In this document: positions 1 through 7,405 of the stretch, piece after piece
Numbering within the stretch: position 1 is the first letter of the stretch
How the letters are laid out: the number at the start of each line of letters is the position of its first letter
Assembly (NCBI GenBank): GCA_027062325.1
Contig: JAMOTN010000014.1
Span: 1 to 52,479 of the forward strand
Length of the DNA stretch: 52,479 nucleotides
From: a bacterium
Lineage (GTDB): Bacteria > JAMOTN01
Reading direction: 5' to 3'
Translations under genes and position numbers: made by a program
The notes under the pieces: model-generated
Told to the model about the DNA's origin: nothing
What the model saw: only the letters and a program-made list of their open reading frames with translations
Database searches by the model: none

Positions 1-276
1 AAGAAAAACTTTGAACTTACTCTCTGTTAAATGAACGTCCGCTTCCGTCAAAAGCTCAACTACGACCTCCAAAAAGTCGCGAACACTTGCAACGTGTAGT
101 TTCCGCAAATCAAGGTAAAAAAACGTCTGCGTCTTAGCTAGGCGCTTCATCACTTCTTGCATAAGTGCAGTCTTGCCACAGTTCGCCTTGCCCGTCACTG
201 CTAGGATCTTATTCGCCTCATGCTCCAAATACAGCCTCATCCAACCTATCTCGCGTTCACGCCCTATAAATACCAT
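1..276 (-). CDS. ATPase_2-type P-loop ATPase, C-terminus beyond window
   Basis: Reading right to left from an ATG at 276, 92 codons stay open to the window edge, so only the N-terminus is present. It begins MVFIGRERE, the usual opening of archaeal-type ATPase_2 (STAND-like) proteins, then has a Walker A loop GKANCGKTAL at about residues 29-38 and a strand FFYLDLRK followed by helices. A Shine-Dalgarno GAGGTG lies about 8 bases upstream. Family members bind ATP through this fold and usually end in a winged helix and a DUF234-like domain; many are orphan genes of unknown role. Walker B and the C-terminal parts lie outside. Family call is firm, function unknown. A degenerate relative lacking this loop occurs at 38733-39911. 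Confidence 0.8.
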   Translation of the reverse strand, partial: MVFIGREREIGWMRLYLEHEANKILAVTGKANCGKTALMQEVMKRLAKTQTFFYLDLRKLHVASVRDFLEVVVELLTEADVHLTESKFKVFL

Positions 277-382
277 TAATTTTCACCTCACAAACAGCAG
301 GAGTGATGAAGGGGGTGGCCGATAGACACCATTAAAACCACCTCATTTTAATTGTAGCAAATTTAGGGAGGTAAAACTGTGG

Positions 383-400
383 TTATGATAACTAACAATC
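383..400 (+). repeat. 18-bp direct repeat, copy 1
   Basis: TTATGATAACTAACAATC occurs here and again, identically, at 503-520, 120 bases downstream. Copy 1 overlaps the left arm of the palindrome at 390-410; copy 2 keeps only that half site. This spacing and half-site arrangement resembles paired binding sites for a DNA-binding protein, but that is inference. Confidence 0.8.
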
Positions 401-410
401 CTTGTTAGTT
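390..410. promoter_or_regulatory. Perfect 9-bp palindrome, operator-like
   Basis: AACTAACAA (390-398), a 3-base centre TCC, then TTGTTAGTT (402-410) form a perfect inverted repeat. The site lies about 115 bases upstream of the ATPase start at 276. There is no U-rich tail, so a terminator is unlikely; a repressor or recombinase site is more plausible. No regulator gene is seen beside it. Confidence 0.5.
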
Positions 411-502
411 AGTCGGGTAAATTGTCAAGGGAAAGCTGGTGGGAGGCGAGTTAGTGGTTGGAATTGAGTGTGTAACTAGAGGGGAATTATAAAATAAGAT
501 AA

Positions 503-520
503 TTATGATAACTAACAATC
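503..520 (+). repeat. 18-bp direct repeat, copy 2
   Basis: Second identical copy of TTATGATAACTAACAATC. It is followed almost at once by the 19-bp tandem repeat at 522, so it forms the left boundary of that array. Confidence 0.8.
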
Positions 521-521
521 G

Positions 522-597
522 CTTTTGGTATCCTGTTAAACTTTTGGTGTCCTGTTAAACTTTTGGTGTCCTGTTAAACTTTTGGGGGCTGTTGAAA
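522..597 (+). repeat. 19-bp tandem repeat, three good copies plus one degenerate
   Basis: The unit CTTTTGGTGTCCTGTTAAA is present at 522-540 (one change), 541-559 and 560-578 (both identical), then decays at 579-597. Copies abut without spacers, so this is not a CRISPR array. Such short direct repeats can be iterons, binding arrays or slippage products; nothing nearby (no Rep or partition gene) favours an origin. Confidence 0.9.
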
Positions 598-670
598 AGG
601 ATTAAAGTGGGGGAGTTGACCGCGCTTGCGCTGAAGTGAGTTTTGAGCAAACGCTGTAATGTGAACATAA

Positions 671-699
671 AAAAAGGGGCAGGTTCCCCTGCCCCCTTT
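671..699 (-). terminator. Rho-independent terminator after the lipoprotein gene
   Basis: Read on the minus strand, GGGGCAGG (688-695) pairs perfectly with CCTGCCCC (676-683) around a 4-base loop, extended by flanking A/T pairs, and is followed by a run of seven T (669-675). It lies about 30 bases after the stop codon at 727 and should end the flgB-flgC-lipoprotein transcript. Confidence 0.92.
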
Positions 700-726
700 G
701 TTGCCGCGATAGCGCGCTCAGAAGGA

Positions 727-2460
727 TTAGTCATTATCAGTAATCTTTGCCTCAAACTTAAGTTGATAGTTTTTAGTATCCCAGATGTCATCTCCAGTTG
801 TGTCATCAATCAAGTCCTTGGCACTTACCCCATCAGGATACATCTTAAGATCGGCAGTCTTTCCTGCAAGCTCATCATACCAGCTCATCGTTGCACCAAC
901 ATAGAGTTTCATTGTGTCGTTGCTACCACCAGCAGCGGTGTCATCATTATCAATAGCATTAGCATCGGCAGCATTCTTCAACGCTACAAACTTATCTGCA
1001 CCGTAGAAGAGGTAGAGCTTCTTGTCGGTGAACTGATGAACCTTCAAGTCAGTAAACAGCTCATAAAGATCAAGCTCAAGTCTTTCACTTTTCAGGTTAT
1101 CTTCGTTCAACTCTATGGAGAGGATATTAGTGGCGTTTATATAAAGACCATTATTATCATTATCATTTACCCCAAACGCACTACTCAAATTAATGCCAGT
1201 GGCAGTTTCTTCCGTGGCGGTCGTATCATTTCCTTTAAGAACCTTCAAAGTGACTGTTGCATTTGTCAAATCTGCTTCAATTTTATCTCCATCTTTAACC
1301 TCTGCTGGAACCTTTATCTCTGCATACACTTTGTAGGATGCATCTGCGCTAGTTGCTCCGTTAAGATATATATCCTGCTTCAACAACAGTTTGAAGTAGA
1401 GATAACCTTTACTGAAGTTTTCAATGTTTTTGAATGTGTAGGCGATTTTCATCTTGCCATTTCCAAATACAGCTTGAGTTAAAGAATCCACATCTCCACC
1501 TGCTACTCCTATCTTATCAACATCTGCATTCTTTAGAATCCTGTTACTTGCATCGTAACTCAAGTCAAGTATACTATCATCTTTTGCAGCATCATCGTTA
1601 TCATACTTAGTATCATAGCCTGCAGTATGAGTACCTGCACCTGTACCATCACTCAAATAAGCTACTACTGGCATGTTTGTATTTCCGTTATTCCTCAACG
1701 CAATTACTGGGACTGCGTTTTCTCCGCCGGACTGGATGTTGTAGTAGTTCTTCATAACTGCAAGGATATCACCATCCGGATTACCACCACTCCACACATC
1801 AGCATTTTCTTTTCCTTGAGCTTTGTAAACCAATTCTCTTAAGAGAAGGACTCTATCTTCATCTACATTTACATTAGGTTTAATTTTCCCCACAAACTGG
1901 TGGGCGTCTGCCATGAAGTCGGTGGTGCTGACAATCTTTCCTTTCAAAACATCGTCGCCCAAAGTCGCATTATTCATTGCCACCTGATATACCTTCTTTA
2001 CGAAATCCTTAGCATTTGCATAGAGGCTATCAGTTGGAGTATTTCCATCCATGTATGCCACAACCATTTCGGTGAAGAGGTTCGTTACAACAGTGTTGTT
2101 CTCAATTTCAGAACCCTTAAGAATTGCCCTCAACGCATAATCTGCCTGAGGTACTCCCTTATCCAACTCATAAACGACAAACTTCACAAAGTCATCATCT
2201 GCTATTGACTCCCTTACAGAAACAGGTGCATTCTCAACACTTGTTACGTTATTAAAGGTTTTCTCTCCAATCTTTTTCCATCTGGCATCCGTGCTATCCC
2301 ACTTGTAAACCTCTACTTTATAGTTCGTCCACACATCATCAACCGCACCAACATAGTAAGTTCCTGCGACATCATCATCGTCGTCACCGCAACCTGTCAA
2401 AAACATCGGCACCATTACAACAACACCAAGCATCAACAGCAAGCTCAACAACTTCTTCAT
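727..2460 (-). CDS. Large Asp-rich surface lipoprotein, unknown function
   Basis: The 577-residue protein starts with a lipoprotein signal peptide: MKK, a hydrophobic stretch and lipobox LTGC with Cys24, followed at once by GDDDDD. The body is acidic and rich in Asp, Asn and Thr, with alternating beta-type segments, as in exported repeat or carbohydrate-contacting proteins. I recognise no domain. The start has AAGGAGGTG about 10 bases upstream. It is the last gene after flgB, flgC and an anchored protein, with a strong hairpin before it and a perfect terminator after it, which suggests substantial and possibly separately tuned expression. Outer-membrane anchoring is inferred from the diderm context; the residue at +2 is Gly. 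Function unknown. Confidence 0.85.
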   Translation of the reverse strand: MKKLLSLLLMLGVVVMVPMFLTGCGDDDDDVAGTYYVGAVDDVWTNYKVEVYKWDSTDARWKKIGEKTFNNVTSVENAPVSVRESIADDDFVKFVVYELDKGVPQADYALRAILKGSEIENNTVVTNLFTEMVVAYMDGNTPTDSLYANAKDFVKKVYQVAMNNATLGDDVLKGKIVSTTDFMADAHQFVGKIKPNVNVDEDRVLLLRELVYKAQGKENADVWSGGNPDGDILAVMKNYYNIQSGGENAVPVIALRNNGNTNMPVVAYLSDGTGAGTHTAGYDTKYDNDDAAKDDSILDLSYDASNRILKNADVDKIGVAGGDVDSLTQAVFGNGKMKIAYTFKNIENFSKGYLYFKLLLKQDIYLNGATSADASYKVYAEIKVPAEVKDGDKIEADLTNATVTLKVLKGNDTTATEETATGINLSSAFGVNDNDNNGLYINATNILSIELNEDNLKSERLELDLYELFTDLKVHQFTDKKLYLFYGADKFVALKNAADANAIDNDDTAAGGSNDTMKLYVGATMSWYDELAGKTADLKMYPDGVSAKDLIDDTTGDDIWDTKNYQLKFEAKITDND

Positions 2461-2494
2461 AAGCCCGCTGCACCTCCTTTTACAATGTTTTGGA

Positions 2495-2526
2495 GGGCAA
2501 CAGGTTGCCTCGTTACCCTGTCGCCC
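2495..2526 (-). promoter_or_regulatory. Intercistronic hairpin before the lipoprotein gene
   Basis: On the minus-strand RNA, GGGCGACAGG (2526-2517) pairs over ten positions with CCTGTTGCCC (2504-2495), with one G-U pair and a 12-base loop. On the plus strand the same spot would be an A-C mismatch, so the fold favours minus-strand RNA. It starts right after the stop codon of the upstream gene and ends shortly before the lipoprotein ribosome site. No U run follows, so it is more likely an RNA-processing or stability element, or a weak attenuator, than a full terminator. Confidence 0.6.
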
Positions 2527-3828
2527 TTACTCATTGTGTATTATAGATGAGACATTGGCACGTGTCAACGCCACCGGTACCTTCAGCTTTACATGCGGCA
2601 TTATACCACGTCCAAACGCCAAATCAGACGCACAAAACTCACGAGTACAATAATCTGCATACAATTCATCACCATCAAGATAAAAGCATGACAAAACACC
2701 AACTGATGCATCTTCCGGATACAACGCATCAACTCCCCAGCTGTCGCGCAGCTTCTTCTTCAAGCTAGACAAATTGGACGCAGCTACAGTCACTATCCAC
2801 TCATCAGAAAAATAAAGAGTCGCCTTGATCTTCTTATCTTCATACTTCAAAGAAGCAGGCACTATGCTTCCTGAAAGAGAAGCCATCCATTTTTTTCCCA
2901 GAATAGTGGTCTTAGGAAGATGGTTTAAAAAGTTCTCGACAACATCCTTATTAAATTTTAAAAGCTCCAAGAAATAGTCAGAATTGGAAGCAGAATCTGA
3001 AAGTTTTTTCGTAGTAAACTTCACATTTCCTGCAAATTCATATACTTCTTTAATAGGACTTGCCGTCACAAGCAGCTGTTCACCACTTGAAAGTTTGACA
3101 AGTGTCAGATATGCCACCTCTCTCTCTCCTTCAGGCTCTTCCCATCTTTTCAAGCTACGCACAGAATAAGAGAGAAATTTGGCACGGTGCAGCTTAAAAT
3201 CCAAATCCAGCGTTTTTTCTGCTTTTCTTCCCCATAAATCCTCTGCCAAAACATGAAGAGTGTAAGCTTTCTTCTCTATTACTGATGGGTAAACTTCCCA
3301 TGTGTGGCTATCCAGCGATTTTGCAATGCAGGCACTTTTCTTAACAGTTTCTCTATCAACTAGATAAGCTGTCAGCATATGAAGAGGAACCGTTGATTTT
3401 ACCTTAACTTGAAATGAATTACATCGTTCTAAAGAAAGCTCTAAACTTGCAGGAGGTGATGTGAGATTCACTGTGTAAATCACCTTATCCTTTTGATAAG
3501 TGGGCGCAATTGAGGAGTTAAGCTCTCCATAGAGATGATGTGATGGAAGGCGCACAACTACCCGTGTAAACTTTTCATCAAATGGCAGCTCATAAGGTGG
3601 ATTAAGTGAAGGAGAAAGATGAGCCACCTGCTTTTTCTTGTAGTAGATATCTATTATGGGGGTTATGGAACCTATATTTTTCCCAATAGCAAGCTTTATG
3701 TACGTCTTTGGAGTGGCTTTGAATCCCTGTAAAAGGGATATGACACTCAAAATTATTCCAATCCAGAAAAACGCGCGGTGCGCTTGAATTTTAGAGCCGA
3801 ACATCGATCCGAACATCAATCCTAACAT
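2527..3828 (-). CDS. Membrane-anchored protein of the flgBC operon, unknown
   Basis: A 433-residue protein from ATG 3828, chosen because GGAAGGTG sits 7 bases upstream; a TTG one codon earlier (3831) is too close to that site. Residues about 20-37 form one hydrophobic segment (FFWIGIILSVISLLQG), with a short charged N-terminus, so it is a signal anchor or uncleaved signal. The rest is predicted extracytoplasmic and rich in beta-type stretches with proline turns; no known domain is evident. It follows flgC with only a few bases between them, where fliE often lies in other genomes, yet it does not resemble FliE (about 100 residues). A role in rod or flagellar assembly is guilt by association only. 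Confidence 0.75.
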   Translation of the reverse strand: MLGLMFGSMFGSKIQAHRAFFWIGIILSVISLLQGFKATPKTYIKLAIGKNIGSITPIIDIYYKKKQVAHLSPSLNPPYELPFDEKFTRVVVRLPSHHLYGELNSSIAPTYQKDKVIYTVNLTSPPASLELSLERCNSFQVKVKSTVPLHMLTAYLVDRETVKKSACIAKSLDSHTWEVYPSVIEKKAYTLHVLAEDLWGRKAEKTLDLDFKLHRAKFLSYSVRSLKRWEEPEGEREVAYLTLVKLSSGEQLLVTASPIKEVYEFAGNVKFTTKKLSDSASNSDYFLELLKFNKDVVENFLNHLPKTTILGKKWMASLSGSIVPASLKYEDKKIKATLYFSDEWIVTVAASNLSSLKKKLRDSWGVDALYPEDASVGVLSCFYLDGDELYADYCTREFCASDLAFGRGIMPHVKLKVPVALTRANVSSIIHNE

Positions 3829-3834
3829 CAATAA

Positions 3835-4293
3835 TCACCTTCCAATGCGAAGTGCCTGCTGATACATGGATTTTATGGTGTTCATAACCGTGATGCCAGC
3901 CTCAAACGCCCGCGATGCATCTATCATGTCAACCATTTCACGCAACACGTTTACATTTGGATAATGCACATAGCCATTTTCATCAGCATCCGGATGCGAT
4001 GGATCATAAACAAGGCGCCCCGGTGACGAATCCTCTGCAACTCCTACAACGCGCACTCCAGCTGCATCTTCTCCCATGATGCGATTGCGCCCAAAGCCGC
4101 GTCCAAATGGTCCCATTGAATCCATATCCCGCGCAGCAAATACGGGAATTTTGCGTCGGTAGGGTTTACCATCTGGACCGCGTGTCGTATTTGCATTCGC
4201 AATGTTATCAGCTATAACATCAATTCTGAATCGCTGAGCAGTCAGTCCGCTTGCTACTGTATCAAACGTACCCCAAAATGACATTCCCGGCAT
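3835..4293 (-). CDS. flgC: Flagellar basal-body rod protein FlgC
   Basis: FlgC is one of the proximal rod proteins of the flagellar basal body, exported by the flagellar type III apparatus. The 152-residue protein has the N-terminal rod motif ADNIANANTT at residues 28-37 and the characteristic C-terminal segment with DPSHPDADENGYVHYPNVN and the amphipathic helix ending in MYQQALRIGR. I chose ATG 4293 because GAGGTG lies 6 bases before it; a GTG at 4302 in the same frame is closer to another GAGGTG and would add three residues. The ribosome site overlaps the flgB stop, so the two are translationally coupled. Length is normal for the family. Confidence 0.95.
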   Translation of the reverse strand: MPGMSFWGTFDTVASGLTAQRFRIDVIADNIANANTTRGPDGKPYRRKIPVFAARDMDSMGPFGRGFGRNRIMGEDAAGVRVVGVAEDSSPGRLVYDPSHPDADENGYVHYPNVNVLREMVDMIDASRAFEAGITVMNTIKSMYQQALRIGR

Positions 4294-4298
4294 GGTGA

Positions 4299-4721
4299 TC
4301 ACCTCGCACCTCTTAGAACTGTGCGTATGCGAGAGATATGATCCGAATACATCTGAGTTATTGCCTGGTAGTAAAGAGCTGTTTTTTGAAGATTGGCAAG
4401 CTCAGTATCAAGGTCCACGTTGTTCCCATCATTGCGTGAAGTAGTCGTTGCCTCTACGAAGGGACGCGGTTTAATTGCCCAATCCGGACGGCGGCCTATG
4501 AAGAAGTGGCGCGGATCCGTGCGGCGTCCCACGAATTTGCGCTGATCGTTTTTGGCAAGCTCATCCACCCAAGCAACGTCTTTTCTCTTGTAGTTTGGAG
4601 TAGAGATGTTAGCTATGTTGTCAGAGATTGCAGATAGACGCCTTTCAGCCCAGTCCATTGCACGCTCTAAGAGTGCTTGATTAGCAAACATTGAAGACAT
4701 ACCACGAGATACTCCGAGCAT
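4299..4721 (-). CDS. flgB: Flagellar basal-body rod protein FlgB
   Basis: FlgB forms part of the proximal rod of the flagellar basal body with FlgC, FlgF and FliE. The 140-residue protein shows SDNIANISTPNYK at residues 33-45 and the C-terminal NDGNNVDLDTELANL segment followed by an amphipathic helix, both diagnostic. A purine-rich site AGGGGGG lies 7 bases before the ATG. It heads the minus-strand operon flgB-flgC-anchored protein-lipoprotein. fliE, fliF and the export genes that often follow are not here, so flagellar genes are dispersed in this genome. Confidence 0.95.
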   Translation of the reverse strand: MLGVSRGMSSMFANQALLERAMDWAERRLSAISDNIANISTPNYKRKDVAWVDELAKNDQRKFVGRRTDPRHFFIGRRPDWAIKPRPFVEATTTSRNDGNNVDLDTELANLQKTALYYQAITQMYSDHISRIRTVLRGAR

Positions 4722-4809
4722 GTGTTATCCCCCCTCATAGCTATCAATCGGCTGTAAGAGAAAATTTTTGAATGCTATCATTGAAATGAAAAGATGGTAG
4801 GTGAATCAC

Positions 4810-5343
4810 ATGAGAAGAGAAACTGCAGCGCATCCTGAAGAGATGGTCGAAAGGTTATTTTCAAAACTTCACTCTGAAGTTGCTCTAATGTGGCAGGAAA
4901 AGAATCTCGACAAAAAGCTTGAATACGTGCTAAAAAAGCTCGTTTCAATTCCTCAAGTGGCCGCAATAATCCTGTTCGGCTCAGTTGCAAGAGGTAAAGC
5001 TATTCCTACCTCAGACATCGATTTAGCTGTTCTCTTAAGTGAAGATGTGGAATTTGGAGAACTTAAAAAACTTGAAGTAGAAGTAGGAAGTCTTGCTGAC
5101 AATGACATAGATCTGGCTTTGCTTCACAAACTCCCTTATTACATTCAAAGAAGTGTCTTCGAAGAAGGGATAGTCGTATTTTTAAGAGATGAAAGAGCAG
5201 ATAAAATTCTCAAAAATGCCCTTTTTCACGCAATAAAAGGCTATATTGAAAATGAGAGAATGTATAAAATGGTGGCGCGTAGTTTGAGAAAAAAACTGAT
5301 GGCAGAAGGGAGAGTGGGAGAAGATAAGAAATGGAGAAGATGA
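4810..5343 (+). CDS. mntA: MNT-type nucleotidyltransferase, antitoxin of HEPN/MNT pair
   Basis: A 177-residue protein with a minimal nucleotidyltransferase domain in its middle: LFGSVARGK (Gly57, Ser58), then DID (Asp69, Asp71) and a third acidic position DIDLAL (Asp101), the full GSx10DxD plus D catalytic set. In characterised type VII systems MntA transfers AMP to a tyrosine of the partner HEPN toxin and so silences it. ATG 4810 is preferred over the GTG at 4801 because TAGGTG ends 6 bases before it. Unusually there are about 50 extra helical residues before the domain and a basic C-terminal tail. The HEPN partner follows after 26 bases. Symbol by family resemblance. Confidence 0.85.
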   Translation: MRRETAAHPEEMVERLFSKLHSEVALMWQEKNLDKKLEYVLKKLVSIPQVAAIILFGSVARGKAIPTSDIDLAVLLSEDVEFGELKKLEVEVGSLADNDIDLALLHKLPYYIQRSVFEEGIVVFLRDERADKILKNALFHAIKGYIENERMYKMVARSLRKKLMAEGRVGEDKKWRR

Positions 5344-5369
5344 AAGGTTAAAAGGAGGTAATTGGAGAT

Positions 5370-5765
5370 ATGAGACTATACTCACAAGCGATAAGATTTT
5401 GGACGCACTTTAATCAAATAAAAAAATTGCTCAATGGCAATCTTGATGACTACTACGTTGCAACAGCTTTAGCGATGGAGTGTTTTCAAGCTGCAAATTC
5501 TCTCATCGATATTGCTACAAAACTCGTATCCGAAAATTCCCTGGGCTTTCCGCAAAACGCTGTAAACGCCTTTGAACTTCTCATGAAACACGGCCTAATC
5601 GAGAAGGAAGAGTTAGAAGCAGCAAAGCGAGCAATTTACTTGAGAAATCTTATCGCTCATGAATACCACGCAATTGAAAAGGAGGACTTGTTGGACTTAT
5701 ACAATGCCCTTGAAAGTTTACAAGCTTTTGTGAGGAGAGCTGAGATTAAAAATGGGGAAAGTTAA
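5370..5765 (+). CDS. hepT: HEPN-domain protein, HepT-like toxin
   Basis: A 131-residue all-helical protein carrying the RNase motif RNLIAHEYH, an exact Rx4HxY with Arg92, His97 and Tyr99. HEPN proteins of this type form dimers whose paired motifs make an RNase site, and the motif-associated tyrosine is the AMPylation target of MntA in studied systems. AAAGGAGGT lies 10 bases before the ATG. Together with the upstream nucleotidyltransferase it makes a complete type VII toxin-antitoxin pair. Toxicity here is inferred; some HEPN/MNT pairs act in phage defence or have no proven toxicity. Confidence 0.87.
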   Translation: MRLYSQAIRFWTHFNQIKKLLNGNLDDYYVATALAMECFQAANSLIDIATKLVSENSLGFPQNAVNAFELLMKHGLIEKEELEAAKRAIYLRNLIAHEYHAIEKEDLLDLYNALESLQAFVRRAEIKNGES

Positions 5766-5891
5766 GGCTGAAATGGAGTAGTTTGCGAAGATGGTTAATT
5801 ATCGGTTAATTTGCTATATTACTATTTGGAAGACACAGTTGGTGTAGGGGATTTGAAAATAACCTCATATTTTGGCAAAGGAGGGATAGAG

Positions 5892-7226
5892 ATGAATCGC
5901 AAAAAGGTGGTGATTTTGGGCGCAGCAGGACGTGATTTTCACAATTTCAACGTATTTTTCAGAGATAATGAAGAGTGGGAAGTGGTAGCTTTCACAGCTA
6001 CTCAAATTCCTGACATTGATGGAAGAAAATATCCTGCTGAGCTTGCTGGCAAGCTTTATCCAGAGGGCATTCCTATCATTTCCGAGGATGAGCTTGAAAA
6101 AATAATCAAGGAAAAGAGCGTTGATTTTGCAGTATTCGCTTACAGCGACGTAGCACACGAACATGTGATGCACCTTGCAAGCCGTGCAATGAAGGCTGGC
6201 GCATCCTTCATGCTCCTGGGTCCAGAGCACACCATGCTCAAATCCTCAAAGCCGGTCATATCAATCTGTGCAGTCAGAACCGGTTGCGGTAAGAGTCAAA
6301 CTACAAGGCGTGTAGCAGAGCTTTTGACTAAAGCCGGCTTAAAGGTTGGAATTGTAAGGCACCCAATGCCTTATGGAGATTTGGTAGCTCAGCGTGTTCA
6401 GAGGTTCGCAAGTTATGAGGATCTTGATAAACACAACTGCACAATTGAGGAGAGAGAGGAATACGAACCGCACATTGATCGTGGTAATGTTGTGTACGCA
6501 GGTGTTGACTACGAAGCAATATTGCGTGAAGTTGAAAAGGAAGCAGATGTAGTAATATGGGATGGAGGAAACAATGACTTCCCATTCTTCAAGTCGGATC
6601 TTGAAATTGTCGTAGTAGATCCACATAGGCCAGGCCACGAGCTTGCCTACTTCCCCGGCGAGGTGAACTTTAGAAGAGCAGATGTTATCGTGATAAACAA
6701 GATCGACTCTGCATATCCAGAAGGAATTGAAGAGGTGCGCGAAAACATTTACGCGGTTAATCCTCAGGCTGTAGTCGTAGAAGCAGCAAGTCCTCTATTT
6801 GTAGATGAGCCGGAAAAGATCAAGGGCAAGCGTGTCGTAGTGGTTGAAGACGGTCCAACGGTAACTCATGGAGAGATGCCTTATGGGGCAGGATATGTTG
6901 CAGCACTCAAATACGGAGCAGCAGAAATTGTTGATCCAACTTCTCATCTTGTTGACACGATAGCTGAAACTTTTGAGAAATATCCCCATCTTTCAAATAT
7001 TATCCCAGCAATGGGCTACTCTCCAAAGCAAGTTGCAGACCTTGAGGCAACTCTTAATGCCGTCGATGCAGATGTAATAGTCAGTGCAACACCAATTGAT
7101 ATAAGGCGCGTTGCAAAAAACTTGAATAAACCGGTTGTTCGCGTAAGATACGAACTTCAGGAGATCGGCACTCCGAATCTTGAAGGAGTAATTGAAGAGT
7201 TTATAAAAGAAAAGATTAGAAAGTAA
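5892..7226 (+). CDS. COG2403 GTPase, cyclic 2,3-diphosphoglycerate synthetase-like
   Basis: A 444-residue protein with two joined parts: an N-terminal Rossmann-like region starting VVILGAAGRDFHNFN, and a P-loop domain with VRTGCGKSQTTR (Gly131-Ser135), DGGNNDFPFF and the guanine-type NKID motif. It matches the COG2403 family, whose archaeal members make cyclic 2,3-diphosphoglycerate; bacterial members are mostly untested. The start is ATG 5892 (AAAGGAGGG 6 bases upstream); the frame is open further back but without a ribosome site. The next genes are carbamate kinase and ornithine carbamoyltransferase, and my recollection is that such neighbours recur for this family. A link to carbamoyl-phosphate or arginine/purine breakdown is inference. 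Confidence 0.85.
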   Translation: MNRKKVVILGAAGRDFHNFNVFFRDNEEWEVVAFTATQIPDIDGRKYPAELAGKLYPEGIPIISEDELEKIIKEKSVDFAVFAYSDVAHEHVMHLASRAMKAGASFMLLGPEHTMLKSSKPVISICAVRTGCGKSQTTRRVAELLTKAGLKVGIVRHPMPYGDLVAQRVQRFASYEDLDKHNCTIEEREEYEPHIDRGNVVYAGVDYEAILREVEKEADVVIWDGGNNDFPFFKSDLEIVVVDPHRPGHELAYFPGEVNFRRADVIVINKIDSAYPEGIEEVRENIYAVNPQAVVVEAASPLFVDEPEKIKGKRVVVVEDGPTVTHGEMPYGAGYVAALKYGAAEIVDPTSHLVDTIAETFEKYPHLSNIIPAMGYSPKQVADLEATLNAVDADVIVSATPIDIRRVAKNLNKPVVRVRYELQEIGTPNLEGVIEEFIKEKIRK

Positions 7227-7328
7227 TTAACAAAATAATAAACAACACAATACTAGCTCAACATACTCAAATTGTTGAGGCTCATTTACATATCCAGCAC
7301 AAGCTGTTTAAAGTAAAATTGTTAAGGA

Positions 7329-7359
7329 GGCGGTGCCTTGATTAGGTGCCGCCTTTTTT
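7329..7359 (+). terminator. Rho-independent terminator after the COG2403 gene
   Basis: GGCGGTGCCT (7329-7338) pairs with AGGTGCCGCC (7344-7353) over ten positions including two G-T pairs, with a 5-base loop and a T run to 7359. It ends the COG2403 transcript about 100 bases after its stop, so carbamate kinase needs read-through or a promoter close to its own start. Confidence 0.88.
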
Positions 7360-7405
7360 ATACTATGAGTGGTGGCAAGTTTTAAGCAGGTAAGGAGGGA
7401 TACAT

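Larger units (their letters stand above)
277..726. other. Non-coding region rich in repeats
   Basis: About 450 bases separate the divergent-side start of the ATPase from the end of the lipoprotein gene, and I see no convincing gene in them. The stretch holds a perfect palindrome (390-410), an 18-base direct repeat (383-400 and 503-520), a 19-base tandem repeat (522-597) and the lipoprotein terminator (671-699). An open frame starting at 643 runs antisense through the lipoprotein gene and lacks a ribosome site, so it is not called. Confidence 0.7.

Noticed and set aside
522-597. Tandem repeat as a CRISPR array
   Set aside because: The units abut without spacers and no cas gene is present.
643-1482. 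Long plus-strand open frame antisense to the lipoprotein gene
   Set aside because: No ribosome site, low-complexity Ile-rich product, and fully opposite a gene with signal peptide, ribosome site and terminator.
4745-4752. Sigma-28-like -10 element (GCCGATTG on minus strand) before flgB
   Set aside because: Only six of eight bases match, the -35 part is poor, and flgB is usually not a sigma-28 gene.
7253-7282. CTCAACA/TGTTGAG inverted repeat after the COG2403 gene
   Set aside because: Short and AT-rich; the strong terminator just downstream explains transcript ending, so I give it no function.
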